From positions 1-45,299 of the forward strand of contig NZ_PJJO01000043.1 of NCBI RefSeq assembly GCF_002929535.1: 45,299 bases of DNA. Reading direction: 5' to 3'. The notes beneath the pieces were generated by a model, which made no database searches, had not been told where the DNA came from, and worked only from the letters and a program-made list of their open reading frames with translations. This document shows positions 27,801 through 35,795 of the stretch, one piece after another. The position numbers and the translations under genes were made by a program. How positions within the stretch are numbered: the stretch's first letter is position 1; each line of letters opens with the position of its first letter. The stretch is from Cryobacterium sp. Y11. Lineage in GTDB: Bacteria; Actinomycetota; Actinomycetes; Actinomycetales; Microbacteriaceae.

Positions 27801-29569
27801 GTGACCTGCTCGCCACCAACCATGAATACCCCGAACAGACCGCGATCGGGGATGGTGCCGCCGCTGGTGACGGCCAGCCGTTGCGCGCCGGGGCGGCCGG
27901 TCAGGGTGCCGGCGTCGCGATCCCAGATGATGCGCGGGCGCAGTTCGGCGAACTGGTCTGACGGGTATCGGCCGGCCAGCAGATCGAGGGTGGCCTCATA
28001 GGCGGAGCGGGGCAGAGTCGAGAAAGGTGCACTGCGTCGAACGGTGTCAAACCACATTTCCACGTCAATCGGCTCAAGCGCACAGGCCGCGACGGTTTGC
28101 TGGGCGAGAATGTCCAGCGGGTTGGTGGGCACCCGCAGCGATTCGATGGCACCGGCCACCATGCGTTCGGCCGCGACCGCGGCGTGAATTAAATCGGCCC
28201 GATGCTTGGGGTAGATCACACCGCGCGAAATCTCACCCACCTGATGCCCGGCCCGGCCGAGCCGTTGTAGCCCGCTCGACACCGACGGTGGGGATTCAAC
28301 CTGTACGACGAGGTCGACGGCGCCCATGTCGATGCCGAGTTCGAGACTTGACGTGGCGACGACACAGCGCAGCCGCCCCGATTTCAAATCGTCTTCAATG
28401 AACGCTCGCTGTTCCTTGCTGACCGAACCGTGATGCGCGCGCGCGAGCAGCGGTTCGGCTCCCGCACTCTGTCCGCTCGCGCCCATGAGCTCGGCGGGCG
28501 GCCTCAGCGCGGCAGGGGTTCCCATCGCGCCGACGTTTCCCTGCGCAACCGTCACGAGAGCGGATGCCTCAGTTTCGGCCAGGCGTTCGGCATAGATTTC
28601 GTTGAACCGGGCCGTCAGCCGTTCGGTGAGGCGGCGGGAGTTCGCGAACACGATGCTCGAGGAATGCGCGAGCACCTCGTCGACGATGGCCTCCTCGACG
28701 TGAGGCCAGATCGACCCGGTTTGAGGCGCAGAAGCTGACGTGACTCCCTCGCGCTGCGGAGCCGGCCCGAGGTCACTCATATCGTCGACGGGTACCACCA
28801 CGCGCAGGTCGAATCGCTTCAGCGCTGGCGGGGCCACGATCTGCACCGGGGCGGCTCCACCGAGAAACCGCGCCACCTCGCTCTGGGGGCGCACGGTGGC
28901 GGAGAGCCCGATGCGCTGGGCCGGATGACTGAGCAGGGCGTCAAGTCGTTCGAGGGACACGGCCAGGTGGGCACCGCGCTTGCTCGCCGCGACCGCGTGT
29001 ACCTCGTCGATGATGACCGTCTCCACGCCGCGCAGGGAGTCACGGGCCGCCGAGGTCAACATCAGAAACAGCGATTCCGGGGTCGTGATGAGAATGTCGG
29101 GTGGCGCCGTGACCAGCCGGCGCCGGTCGGCGGCCGGCGTATCTCCGGAGCGCACGCCGACTCTCACCCGTGGCGGCTCGAGGCCGAGTCGCTCGGCCGC
29201 GCGGGTGATTCCCACGAGGGGCGCTGTGAGGTTGCGTTCCACGTCGACACCGAGTGCCTTGAGCGGCGAGATATACAGCACGCGAGTGATGGGCATGGGG
29301 GCGCCGGGCACGCGAGTGATGGGCATGGGGGCGCCGGGCACGGCCGGGACAATCGATTCGCTGGCCAGCCGATCGATTGCCCACAGAAACGCGGCCAGGG
29401 TCTTGCCCGACCCGGTCGGAGCCACCACGAGGGCATGCGAACCATGTGAGATGGCATCCCACGCGCCCAGCTGCGCTGCCGTCGGCGCCGCGAATGCCTC
29501 GGTGAACCAGGCCCGAGCCGCCGGGGAAAATCGGTCGAGAACGTCGGTCATACGATTATTGTCACCCAT
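24851..29569 (-). CDS. lhr: Lhr-type ATP-dependent helicase
   Basis: A 1572-residue superfamily 2 helicase of the long Lhr type used in DNA repair. Walker A is PTGSGKT (51-57) and Walker B is DEVH (188-191). ATSSLELGIDMGAVDLV and QRLGRAGHQVG are motifs V and VI. The Lhr core winged-helix/beta-barrel region follows, then a long C-terminal domain with a helix-turn-helix-like part. A perfect 10-residue tandem duplication lies just before YISPLKALGVDVERNL. ATG at 29551 (MTDVLDRFSP) is an equally good start. It is coupled to nei. Confidence 0.94.
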   Translation of the reverse strand: MGDNNRMTDVLDRFSPAARAWFTEAFAAPTAAQLGAWDAISHGSHALVVAPTGSGKTLAAFLWAIDRLASESIVPAVPGAPMPITRVPGAPMPITRVLYISPLKALGVDVERNLTAPLVGITRAAERLGLEPPRVRVGVRSGDTPAADRRRLVTAPPDILITTPESLFLMLTSAARDSLRGVETVIIDEVHAVAASKRGAHLAVSLERLDALLSHPAQRIGLSATVRPQSEVARFLGGAAPVQIVAPPALKRFDLRVVVPVDDMSDLGPAPQREGVTSASAPQTGSIWPHVEEAIVDEVLAHSSSIVFANSRRLTERLTARFNEIYAERLAETEASALVTVAQGNVGAMGTPAALRPPAELMGASGQSAGAEPLLARAHHGSVSKEQRAFIEDDLKSGRLRCVVATSSLELGIDMGAVDLVVQVESPPSVSSGLQRLGRAGHQVGEISRGVIYPKHRADLIHAAVAAERMVAGAIESLRVPTNPLDILAQQTVAACALEPIDVEMWFDTVRRSAPFSTLPRSAYEATLDLLAGRYPSDQFAELRPRIIWDRDAGTLTGRPGAQRLAVTSGGTIPDRGLFGVFMVGGEQVTGKRVGELDEEMVYESRVNDVFALGTTSWRIQEITHDRVLVVPAFGQPGRLPFWKGDGLGRPAELGQAIGAFVREVGGLPADQARDRCAAGGLDPRAISNLLAFLDEQRAATGQLPTDRTLVVERFRDELGDWRVVLHSPFGTPVHAPWALAVSARVRERYGIDGSCVASDDGIVVRIPDTESEPPGSELFVFDPDELEQLVTDEVGGSALFASRFRECAARALLLPRYKPGARSPLWQQRQKAAQLLDVARTFPTFPIILETLRECLQDVYDLPALTGLARHIASRELRLVETTTETASPFASTLLFSYVAAFMYEGDTPLAERRATALAIDSSLLAELLGRVELRELLDPTVIDQTDRELQRLAADYRAKGVEGVADLLRTLGPLSASEVTDRMLTSQPESPPTPGAPAVSGALAPSDAPGAEAALLALATARRAIRVSIGGEDRWAAVEDASRLRDALGVPLPLGVPAAFAESVSDPLGDLVSRYARSHGPFTTDAVADRFGLGTAVVQIALGRLADARRIVAGEFRPNGTGLEWCDSEVLRRLRRRSLAALRHEVEPVDQLAIGRFLPVWQHVGGKLRGIDGVASVVEQLEGARIPASAWETLILPARVSDYQPGMLDELTNAGEVLWAGAGTLAGNDGWVSLHLAETAQLTLPLPSAVEVTPLQQEILATLGSGGGYFFRQLADAVGSQDDSELVHGLWDLVWAGLVNNDTFAPVRSLLAGGHTAHHQSRAVPRARLHRGRSMPRPSLPSRSGPPTVSGRWSILPVADDSPTRRAHALGETLLERYGVVTRGAVMAESVIGGFSLVYRTLTGFEEMARCRRGYFIEGLGAAQFATGGTIDRLRTFAAGVSNSSAAQPAVVTLAATDPANPYGAALPWPALPGETTHRAARKAGALVVLVDGALVLYVERGGKTVVALESDEAALTAATANLATLVTTGRIQKIAVETVNGVFVIGTDVGVALRAAGFTETPKGLRLRA
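29281..29340. repeat. Perfect 30-bp tandem duplication in lhr
   Basis: Bases 29281-29310 and 29311-29340 are identical (unit begins CGCGAGTGATGGGCATGGGG). The reading frame is kept and ten residues (PGAPMPITRV) are doubled, in the loop between motif I and motif Ia. No mutation separates the copies, so the event looks recent. Confidence 0.95.
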
Positions 29570-29598
29570 CCTTCCGACATTCGTCTGGAGCGTAAATG

Positions 29599-30438
29599 CT
29601 AGGCCGAGGCGATGAGCTTGACGCGCAGCGAATCAACGCTGGTGGTGATGATCTCGCTCTCCGACCAGCGCGTGCCGAGCCGGCTGAGAATAGCGTCGAG
29701 GTCGAGTTGGGTGAGGCCGTCGACCAACTCGAGTTGAACGATCAGTTCGGGACCGGCGAGTTGTGCCAGAGGGTCGCCCGCCAAGAGCTGAACCGAGAGC
29801 ACCGAGAGTTCCGTGGCGATTGATGCGGTGAAGGCGTCGGCGACGAAGTGGCTTGCATAGCTCGGGGTCCACGGCAGGGACTGCGCGATCGCCCAGAGCG
29901 CCGGTCGCCGAATAACAAATTCGCCCGGGGACGTCGGGTCGAGCACCACGAGATCGGTGTTCTCCTGCGCGGCGGCCAGGGCGACGCGCACGGCATCCGC
30001 TGGTACGGGTCTGGCGAGGGGATTCCACGCCGTCATGGCGGCGGTCGACGAGAAGGCCGGGAGCACGGTGCGGCCATCCGGGCCGGCTACGGTGATGATC
30101 GATAATTCCTGGGTCTTATCGATCGTCTGGCCGCGGGCGTTCACGGCCGCTTCGCCGAGCTTAGTCACCAGCGGAATGAGCAGCCTCGACGTACGGATGG
30201 CGTCGATGACGGTTTCCTCGCCGGCCTCCCTGGCCTGAAAGCGGGCGATGGCCGCGGTGAGGGCAGCTGGTGCTTCGCCGTCATCCCCGGCGTCGAGGTT
30301 GGCCTCGAATTCTCGGCCGGCCCACGGTTGGCCGGCGGAATCGGCCGTATTGGCTGGCTCAGTCGCGTCGCCCGGTCGCCCGGAGCCGGGCCGACCCGAG
30401 GGGTCTCCCGTTGAGCCGAGGTTTCGTGCCCCTGCCAT
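29599..30438 (-). CDS. SseB family protein
   Basis: A 279-residue protein. Its first 50 residues are a Gly/Ser/Pro-rich disordered arm. LTAAIARFQAREAGEETVIDAIRTSRLLIPLV and LPAFSSTAAMTAW are typical of the SseB N-terminal domain found in many actinobacterial proteins of unknown role; only the name derives from the Salmonella SseB. It overlaps the priA stop by one base (TAATG), so it is the last gene of the his cluster, an association often seen in Actinobacteria. Confidence 0.8.
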   Translation of the reverse strand: MAGARNLGSTGDPSGRPGSGRPGDATEPANTADSAGQPWAGREFEANLDAGDDGEAPAALTAAIARFQAREAGEETVIDAIRTSRLLIPLVTKLGEAAVNARGQTIDKTQELSIITVAGPDGRTVLPAFSSTAAMTAWNPLARPVPADAVRVALAAAQENTDLVVLDPTSPGEFVIRRPALWAIAQSLPWTPSYASHFVADAFTASIATELSVLSVQLLAGDPLAQLAGPELIVQLELVDGLTQLDLDAILSRLGTRWSESEIITTSVDSLRVKLIASA

Positions 30439-31184
30439 TACGACCCCGAGACGTCCAGTGCTTCGGCCAGCGTGAAGGCGCCGGCGTAGAGCGCCTTGCC
30501 CACGATGGCGCCCTCGAGGCCCAGCGGCACGAGCTTGCGGAGCGCGTCGATGTCGTCGAGGCTCGAAATGCCGCCGGAGGCGATGACGGGCTTGCGGGTG
30601 CGGTCAAGCACCTGACGCAGCAGGTCGATGTTTGGACCCTGCAGGGTGCCGTCTTTGGTCACGTCGGTGACGACGTAGCGGGCGCAACCGGCCGCTTCAA
30701 GCCGTTCGAGTACCTGCCACAGGTCCCCGCCGTCCTGGGTCCAGCCGCGCGCCGCCAGCGTCGTACCGCGCACGTCGAGGCCAACGGCGACGGCCTCACC
30801 GTACTGAGCGATCACGCTCGCCGCCCATTCGGGGTTTTCCAGCGCCGCGGTGCCGAGGTTGATGCGTTTTACGCCGGTGGTCAGTGCCGCTTCGAGCGAT
30901 TCGTCGTCGCGGATACCGCCGGAGAGCTCAATGTTCACGCCCTTGACTTGACGAATGACCTTCTTGATGACGCCGGTGTTGGTGCCGCGCCCGAACGCCG
31001 CGTCGAGGTCGACGAGGTGAATCCACTCGGCGCCCTGTCTGGCCCAGTCGGCCGCGGCATCGACCGGGTCCCCATAGTTGGTTTCCGTGCCGGCCTCACC
31101 CTGGGTCAGGCGAACCGCCTTACCGCCGGCAACATCGACGGCGGGCAGGAGGACAAGCCTCGGGGTCTTATTGAACTCGCTCAT
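30438..31184 (-). CDS. priA: Bifunctional HisA/TrpF isomerase
   Basis: A 248-residue TIM-barrel isomerase of the HisA family; in Actinobacteria it also serves as phosphoribosylanthranilate isomerase (PriA). [19 protein letters not shown] (about 12-30) holds the catalytic Asp17, LDVRG holds Asp137, and SGGI and DGTLQGPN bind phosphate. ATG at 31184 has AAGGA 6 bases upstream; the longer frame to 31211 lacks support. The dual activity is inferred from taxonomy and the lack of a trpF seen here. Confidence 0.93.
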   Translation of the reverse strand: MSEFNKTPRLVLLPAVDVAGGKAVRLTQGEAGTETNYGDPVDAAADWARQGAEWIHLVDLDAAFGRGTNTGVIKKVIRQVKGVNIELSGGIRDDESLEAALTTGVKRINLGTAALENPEWAASVIAQYGEAVAVGLDVRGTTLAARGWTQDGGDLWQVLERLEAAGCARYVVTDVTKDGTLQGPNIDLLRQVLDRTRKPVIASGGISSLDDIDALRKLVPLGLEGAIVGKALYAGAFTLAEALDVSGS

Positions 31185-31310
31185 TGGTGTCCTTGATCGG
31201 TGCGGTCGCATGCTGCGGCCAATTTCCTGAGATGTAGCGGTGATGGTGACGTGACGGCAGGGCGAATTGTGAAGTGTAGGCGCGCCGATGATAACCCGCG
31301 CAGTGCGGTG

Positions 31311-31943
31311 TTACCGGTGCAGTGTGCCGATCCAGTTCTTCAACAAGCGGATGCCTGCCTCCCCAGATTTCTCCGGGTGGAACTGCGTGGCGCTCAGCGG
31401 GCCGTTTTCAACGGCCGCCAGGAAAGGAGCCCCGTGTTCTGCCCAGGTGAGCAGCGGTGCGGGAAACGGCGGCATGACGTCGAGGGTCCAGGACTGGGCG
31501 GCGTAGGAGTGCACGAAATAGAATCGCTCCTCCTCGATGCCCTGAAAGAGGGCGGAACCGGCATCGCTCGTCACGGTGTTCCAGCCCATGTGCGGCAGAA
31601 TCGCAGCTGGCAGCTCGGTGACCGTTCCCGGCCATTCGCCAAGACCCTCCGTGTCGACCCCGCGTTCAACGCCGTGCTCGAACAGCACCTGCATCCCCAC
31701 GCAAATGCCGAGCACCGGGCGCCCGCCAGCGAGACGCCGATCAACGATATCGTCCCCGCGCACCGCCTTGAGAGCTTTCATCACGGCGCTGAACGCTCCG
31801 ACTCCCGGTACGACGAGGCCGTCGGCTTCAAGGGCAGTCTTGCGGTCGCTCGTGAGACTGACCTCAGCGCCGGCCAATTCGAGGGCCTTGACGGCGGAGT
31901 GCACATTGCCGGTTCCGTAGTCGAAGACGACGACTTTCGTCAC
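31311..31943 (-). CDS. hisH: Imidazole glycerol phosphate synthase, glutamine amidotransferase subunit
   Basis: A 210-residue class I glutaminase that feeds ammonia to HisF. The catalytic cysteine is C81 in [12 protein letters not shown]; the partner His189 and Glu191 are in FHPEKSG. GTG at 31943 overlaps the hisB stop by 4 bases (GTGA). A 126-base gap separates it from priA. hisF is not within this window. Confidence 0.96.
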   Translation of the reverse strand: MTKVVVFDYGTGNVHSAVKALELAGAEVSLTSDRKTALEADGLVVPGVGAFSAVMKALKAVRGDDIVDRRLAGGRPVLGICVGMQVLFEHGVERGVDTEGLGEWPGTVTELPAAILPHMGWNTVTSDAGSALFQGIEEERFYFVHSYAAQSWTLDVMPPFPAPLLTWAEHGAPFLAAVENGPLSATQFHPEKSGEAGIRLLKNWIGTLHR

Positions 31944-32563
31944 AGGGCTCCCTTGGTCGACGGAATGCCATCCACGAGCGGGTCAAGGGCCTTAGCGAGT
32001 CGAAATGCGCGGGCGAAGGCCTTGAATTCGGCTTCGGCAATATGGTGCGGATCGCGCCCGCCGAGCACGGTAACGTGCACGGTCAAGCCGGCGTGAAAGG
32101 TGATCGCTTCAAAGACATGACGCACCATGGACCCGGTGAAGTGTCCACCGATGAGGTGAAATTCGAATCCGGCCGGTTCGCCGGTGTGCACTAGATACGG
32201 TCGGCCGGAGATATCGACGACGGCCTGGGCGAGCGCCTCATCGAGCGGAACCAGTGCGTCACCGTAGCGGGAGATGCCCGACTTGTCGCCGAGGGCTTGA
32301 CGAATGGCCTGGCCGAGCACGATTCCCACGTCTTCGACGGTGTGGTGCACGTCGATTTCGATGTCGCCGGAAGCGCGCACCGTGAGGTCGGTTAGGGAGT
32401 GTTTGGCGAACGCTGTGAGTAGGTGGTCGTAGAACGGCACCGACGTACGGATGTCGCTGACGCCGGTGCCGTCGAGGTTCAGCGACAAATCGATGTTGGA
32501 TTCACTCGTCTCCCGTTGCAGGTGTGCGACGCGGGGTGCGAAAGTGCCAGCAGATGAACTCAT
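31940..32563 (-). CDS. hisB: Imidazoleglycerol-phosphate dehydratase
   Basis: A 207-residue single-function HisB. The metal ligands are in [27 protein letters not shown] and [17 protein letters not shown], with a Mn-binding His/Glu pattern in each half. Normal length. ATG at 32563 lies 9 bases after the hisC stop. It forms an operon with hisC and hisH. Confidence 0.97.
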   Translation of the reverse strand: MSSSAGTFAPRVAHLQRETSESNIDLSLNLDGTGVSDIRTSVPFYDHLLTAFAKHSLTDLTVRASGDIEIDVHHTVEDVGIVLGQAIRQALGDKSGISRYGDALVPLDEALAQAVVDISGRPYLVHTGEPAGFEFHLIGGHFTGSMVRHVFEAITFHAGLTVHVTVLGGRDPHHIAEAEFKAFARAFRLAKALDPLVDGIPSTKGAL

Positions 32564-32572
32564 TGCGCTAGC

Positions 32573-33706
32573 TTATTCGGCTCGAGCCGACTCGGTTTGA
32601 CCGGGCCGGTCCGTTCGGCCCAGACGAGCCAGAGCGTCAAGAAACAGAGACGTCTCATTTTCGGTGCCGGCGGTCACCCGCAAGTGTCCGGGGATGCCGA
32701 CATCCCGAATGAGAATTCCCTCGCCCAGTAGCGCCTCGAAGGTCTCGTGCGGGTTGGCTACTCCCCCAAACAGTACGAAGTTGCTCCAGCTTCGGTGCGG
32801 AGCATAACCCAGTCGTTCCAGCTCGACCATGAGTCGGTCGCGCTGCCTCCGAATGTCATCAACCATCGCGAGCATCTCGGCGCTGTGGGCGAGGGCCGCG
32901 TTCGCTGCCGCCTGGGTCAGGGCGGAGAGGTGGTACGGCAGTCGAACCAAGCGCAGGGCATCCGCTATAGCAGGATCGGCGGCCAGGTACCCCACCCGCG
33001 CACCGGCGAAGGCGAAGGCCTTGCTCATTGTGCGAGAAACTAGCAGGCGCTCTCGACCGGGTAGCAGAGTGAGAGCGCTCGGGGTACCGGCGGGCGCGAA
33101 TTCTGCGTATGCCTCATCGACGACGACGATGCCATCAGTTGCGTCGTAGACCGCTGCGATGGTCTCCAGTGAGAGCGGCGTGCCCGTTGGATTGTTCGGC
33201 GAGCAGAGAAAGACGATGTCGGGGTTGGTGCGCGTAACTTCGCTCACCGCTGTGGCCGGTGACAGCTCATAGTCGGCGTCACGGGTACCGGCGATCCAGG
33301 TAGTGTCGGTTCCCGCTGCGAGGATCGAGTACATCGAATAGGTCGGAGCAAAGCCGAGTAGGCTGCGGCCCGGGCCACCAAAGGCTTGCAGCACCTGCTG
33401 GAGCACCTCATTGGAGCCGTTGGCCGCCCACATGTTCTCGGCACTGAGCCTGTTATCGGCACCGAGGCCCTCACCAAGGTACCGGGCCAGCGCCTGACGC
33501 AGCGCGGTGAATTCACGGTCGGGATAGCGATTAACCGAACGGATGGCCTCGGCCAGGCCGGCGAGAATGTCTCGGGCCACCGCTTCGGGGATGGGATGCG
33601 TGTTCTCGTTCACATTCAGCGCCACGGGAACCTGCAATTGCGGAGCACCATACGGCGTCAGGCCTTGCAGGTTGGTACGGAGGGGAAGATCTTCAAGACT
33701 GGTCAC
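32573..33706 (-). CDS. hisC: Histidinol-phosphate aminotransferase
   Basis: A 377-residue fold-type I aminotransferase. NGSNEVLQQVLQAFGGPG (96-113), SPNNPTG (169-175), VVVDEAYAEF (194-203) and the cofactor lysine K229 in SRTMSKAFAFAGARVGYLAAD are intact. GTG at 33706 has no ribosome-binding site, but TAGCAT ends 7 bases before it, suggesting a leaderless transcript that starts the cluster. hisD, its usual upstream partner, is absent here. Confidence 0.95.
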   Translation of the reverse strand: MTSLEDLPLRTNLQGLTPYGAPQLQVPVALNVNENTHPIPEAVARDILAGLAEAIRSVNRYPDREFTALRQALARYLGEGLGADNRLSAENMWAANGSNEVLQQVLQAFGGPGRSLLGFAPTYSMYSILAAGTDTTWIAGTRDADYELSPATAVSEVTRTNPDIVFLCSPNNPTGTPLSLETIAAVYDATDGIVVVDEAYAEFAPAGTPSALTLLPGRERLLVSRTMSKAFAFAGARVGYLAADPAIADALRLVRLPYHLSALTQAAANAALAHSAEMLAMVDDIRRQRDRLMVELERLGYAPHRSWSNFVLFGGVANPHETFEALLGEGILIRDVGIPGHLRVTAGTENETSLFLDALARLGRTDRPGQTESARAE

Positions 33707-33713
33707 TTGTTCT

Positions 33714-33719
33714 ATGCTA
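33714..33719 (-). promoter_or_regulatory. Likely -10 hexamer of leaderless hisC
   Basis: The minus strand shows TAGCAT, then AGAACAA, then the GTG of hisC. No Shine-Dalgarno sequence is present. This matches the pattern at tyrS and argC. Confidence 0.45.
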
Positions 33720-33790
33720 CGGCCCCTTCGCTGCGCAGAAGATCTCGCAACACTGCGCGTTTAGGACGCGAACTCCCACCTCTGTCGTAG

Positions 33791-33819
33791 TGCGCCCACA
33801 AATACGCCGCTCGGGCGCA
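33791..33819. terminator. Hairpin after the LysM-protein gene
   Basis: TGCGCCC (33791-33797) pairs with GGGCGCA (33813-33819), starting 4 bases beyond the LysM-protein stop. No T-tract follows on the minus strand. A terminator is inferred weakly. Confidence 0.35.
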
Positions 33820-33822
33820 GTA

Positions 33823-34278
33823 CTAGTTGGTGGGAATTTCGAGCCGCTGACCGGGCTGTAATGTTTCGACCGACAGCGCGTTGATGCGCTTGATATCGGC
33901 GACGACGTCGCGCGGATCGGCTGACGGGTTGATCGTTTCGGCGAGGTCCCAGAGTGTTTGACCGGGCTCTACCGTAACGAATCGCGCTGAGCCGACGTCA
34001 GTCGGTGAGTACGCCAGGGTCGCGACCAAGCCGGATTCGGTCGTGTACGACATAAGATCGATGCCGGTCGCGGAACCAGACGCTCCGGCGGCTCCCCCAT
34101 TGGTGGCGAACGCAACGGCACCGAGTACGAGCGGCACGGCCGCCAGTGTCGTAAGGACAAGACGGCCACGTTGGGTGAGACGAAGACGGGTGACGGGTGT
34201 AGCGGGTACTGCGCTTGCTGATGAACGCAGTGTTGCTGTTGAACTGAACGATGCTGAACTAAGCGCTGCTGTGGTCAT
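33823..34278 (-). CDS. LysM-domain membrane protein divergent from lexA (probable SOS division inhibitor)
   Basis: A 151-residue protein: a cytoplasmic Ser/Thr/Ala-rich arm (1-38), one membrane helix (about 39-58, RLVLTTLAAVPLVLGAVAFA), a short linker and a LysM peptidoglycan-binding domain (about 100-149, VTVEPGQTLWDLAETINP ... LQPGQRLEIP). ATG at 34278 has GGAGG 7 bases upstream. Small LysM membrane proteins encoded beside lexA are SOS-induced division inhibitors in Bacillus (YneA) and mycobacteria (Rv2719c/ChiZ). The same role is inferred here from position, topology and LexA-like sites. Confidence 0.8.
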   Translation of the reverse strand: MTTAALSSASFSSTATLRSSASAVPATPVTRLRLTQRGRLVLTTLAAVPLVLGAVAFATNGGAAGASGSATGIDLMSYTTESGLVATLAYSPTDVGSARFVTVEPGQTLWDLAETINPSADPRDVVADIKRINALSVETLQPGQRLEIPTN

Positions 34279-34343
34279 GTCAAACCTCCAAGGTTGGCGG
34301 GCTGCAAGTCTCGTATCCGGCCATCGGCCGGGACGACCGGATA

Positions 34344-34357
34344 CGAAACTATGTTCC
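34344..34357 (-). promoter_or_regulatory. Candidate LexA (SOS) box before the LysM gene
   Basis: The minus strand reads GGAACATAGTTTCG. It matches 10 of 13 defined positions of the Gram-positive SOS box CGAACRNRYGTTCG and lies just after the -10 hexamer. GTTCGATT-GTTCGAAG, a direct repeat of the GTTCG half-site, lies in the promoter spacer (34366-34381). Confidence 0.55.
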
Positions 34358-34358
34358 G

Positions 34359-34387
34359 AATATAACTTCGAACAATCGAACATGCAA
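34359..34387 (-). promoter_or_regulatory. Promoter of the LysM-protein gene
   Basis: On the minus strand TTGCAT (34387-34382) and TATATT (34364-34359) are 17 bases apart, a strong sigma-70-type match. LexA-like half-sites fall in the spacer and at the transcription start, as expected for SOS repression. Confidence 0.65.
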
Positions 34388-34438
34388 GCTTTTTAATGCC
34401 TCAGCCCCAAAAAAAGCGCAACACACTCGAATAAGTGT

Positions 34439-34467
34439 TTGTTTCAGGGAATCGGAATGGATAAACT
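34439..34467 (+). promoter_or_regulatory. Promoter of lexA
   Basis: TTGTTT (34439-34444) and TAAACT (34462-34467) are separated by 17 bases, giving a leader of about 95 bases to the GTG at 34570. ACACT-CGAATA-AGTGT is a small dyad just upstream. I could not place a consensus SOS box on the lexA side. Confidence 0.5.
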
Positions 34468-34555
34468 TTCGATAGAACAATTGCTTGATTCACACTCAAC
34501 CAGACACCACCGACATTCCCGCAAAACGTGCTCTGCGACCGCGCGGGACCGACTC

Positions 34556-34565
34556 AAGGAGCGCT
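34556..34565 (+). promoter_or_regulatory. Palindrome that covers the lexA ribosome-binding site
   Basis: AAGGAG (34554-34559) is the likely Shine-Dalgarno sequence and overlaps the perfect palindrome GGAGCGCTCC, 4 bases ahead of the GTG start. A hairpin or dimer here could limit lexA translation. This is an inference from sequence only. Confidence 0.35.
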
Positions 34566-34569
34566 CCTC

Positions 34570-35274
34570 GTGACCCAAAACACCAGCGGTACCCGCGACA
34601 AGGGCGGCACTCGGCGCCGCAAAAGCTTGAGCCAGCGCCAACTCGCCATTCTCGACGTTATTCAGCGTTCCGTGAGCTCACGCGGGTACCCGCCAAGCAT
34701 GCGCGAGATCGGTGACGCCGTCGGTCTCGCCTCACTGTCGAGCGTGACCCACCAGCTCAACCAGCTCGAGCTCAGCGGCTATCTGCGCCGCGACCCGAAT
34801 CGGCCGCGTGCACTTGAAGTGCTCATCGAAATTCAACGTGCACCCGAAGACGTCGGCACCGGCGATCAAGACAGTTTCCACCCGGGCGTGCAGGTCGGCG
34901 ATGCCGCAATGGTGCCCCTGGTTGGTCGCATCGCGGCCGGAATCCCCATCACGGCCGACCAACAAATCGACGAGATCTTTCCGCTCCCCCGCCAGTTGGT
35001 GGGCCAGGGCGACCTGTTCATGCTCAAGGTCGTCGGCGAATCGATGATTGATGCCGCAATCTGCGACGGCGACTGGGTGGTTGTGCGTCAGCAAAAGACC
35101 GCGGAGAACGGCGAAATTGTCGCGGCGATGCTCGACAATGAGGCCACGGTGAAGGTGCTGCGCAAGCGTGACGGCCACACCTGGCTGCTACCGCGCAACA
35201 GCAACTTCGAGCCGATCGTTGGCGACTTCGCCGATATCCTCGGCAAGGTCGTCGCGGTACTGCGTTCGGTCTAG
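34570..35274 (+). CDS. lexA: LexA repressor
   Basis: A 234-residue SOS repressor. The N-terminal winged HTH is [17 protein letters not shown] ... [28 protein letters not shown] (about 19-67). The self-cleavage site is A123-G124 in RIAAGIPI, with catalytic Ser158 (GESM) and Lys195 (ATVKVL). I chose GTG at 34570 over the in-frame upstream ATG at 34528. The extra 14 residues are not family-like, and AAGGAG lies upstream of the GTG. Divergent from the LysM gene, which it probably represses. Confidence 0.96.
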   Translation: MTQNTSGTRDKGGTRRRKSLSQRQLAILDVIQRSVSSRGYPPSMREIGDAVGLASLSSVTHQLNQLELSGYLRRDPNRPRALEVLIEIQRAPEDVGTGDQDSFHPGVQVGDAAMVPLVGRIAAGIPITADQQIDEIFPLPRQLVGQGDLFMLKVVGESMIDAAICDGDWVVVRQQKTAENGEIVAAMLDNEATVKVLRKRDGHTWLLPRNSNFEPIVGDFADILGKVVAVLRSV

Positions 35275-35345
35275 TTCCCTGCAGGCGCGGCAGGTCCCCG
35301 GTCATGCCGGATCCACCCCGACGGGGACTTGTTACGCAGTTCTAA

Positions 35346-35774
35346 CGGTTCAAACATGTCATGCGACAGCGCGCGCGCTGGGTACGAGGCATGCTCGAAG
35401 GGATCCGGGCGGTGCCTCCGTGGCGTCAGAAGCGTCCACTGGTGGGACACCTTGCGGGTATCAACCTGTTAATCCCTGTGCTCGACATTGGAAACGCCCA
35501 TATCTGGTTACCCGGCCTGGTGCTCTTCGTCGTGTTTTGAAACCCCACTGTCGTCTCCCTGTGGGCCCTCACCGTGAGCCCCGCGACACTGATCATCTAT
35601 GGCGGGCTGCGTCGGTACCAACGTCTGCGGGTCTTCGGCCCGCTCGACCTGTTCGTGCGCAAGAACCGACACGGCTACCTGTCGTTCCTGCTCTTTTGTC
35701 AGGTCTTCTGCTCCACAGCCGCCCTTCTGGGCTATGCGCGGTTCATCGGGGGAACCGCCCGTCGATGGAAATAG
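35346..35774 (+). pseudogene. C-terminal remnant of a family 2 glycosyltransferase
   Basis: The frame starts in MRQRARWVRGMLEG, which contains Q-R-A-R-W, the QxxRW motif of processive GT2 enzymes. It continues through three hydrophobic helices (LVGHLAGINLLIPVL, LPGLVLFVVF and LWALTVSPATLIIY) to FIGGTARRWK. A TGA at about 35538 interrupts the frame, and everything N-terminal of the QxxRW motif, including the catalytic domain, is missing. It is therefore a dead 3' fragment. Coding-like composition on both sides of the TGA shows the stop is secondary. Confidence 0.7.
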
Positions 35775-35795
35775 CGGCGCCCCCGATGCATCTGA

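Noticed and set aside
25026..28152. Several 80-260-residue minus-strand frames inside lhr
   Set aside because: They are out-of-frame readings of the helicase gene, rich in Arg, Pro and Ser, with no independent signals.
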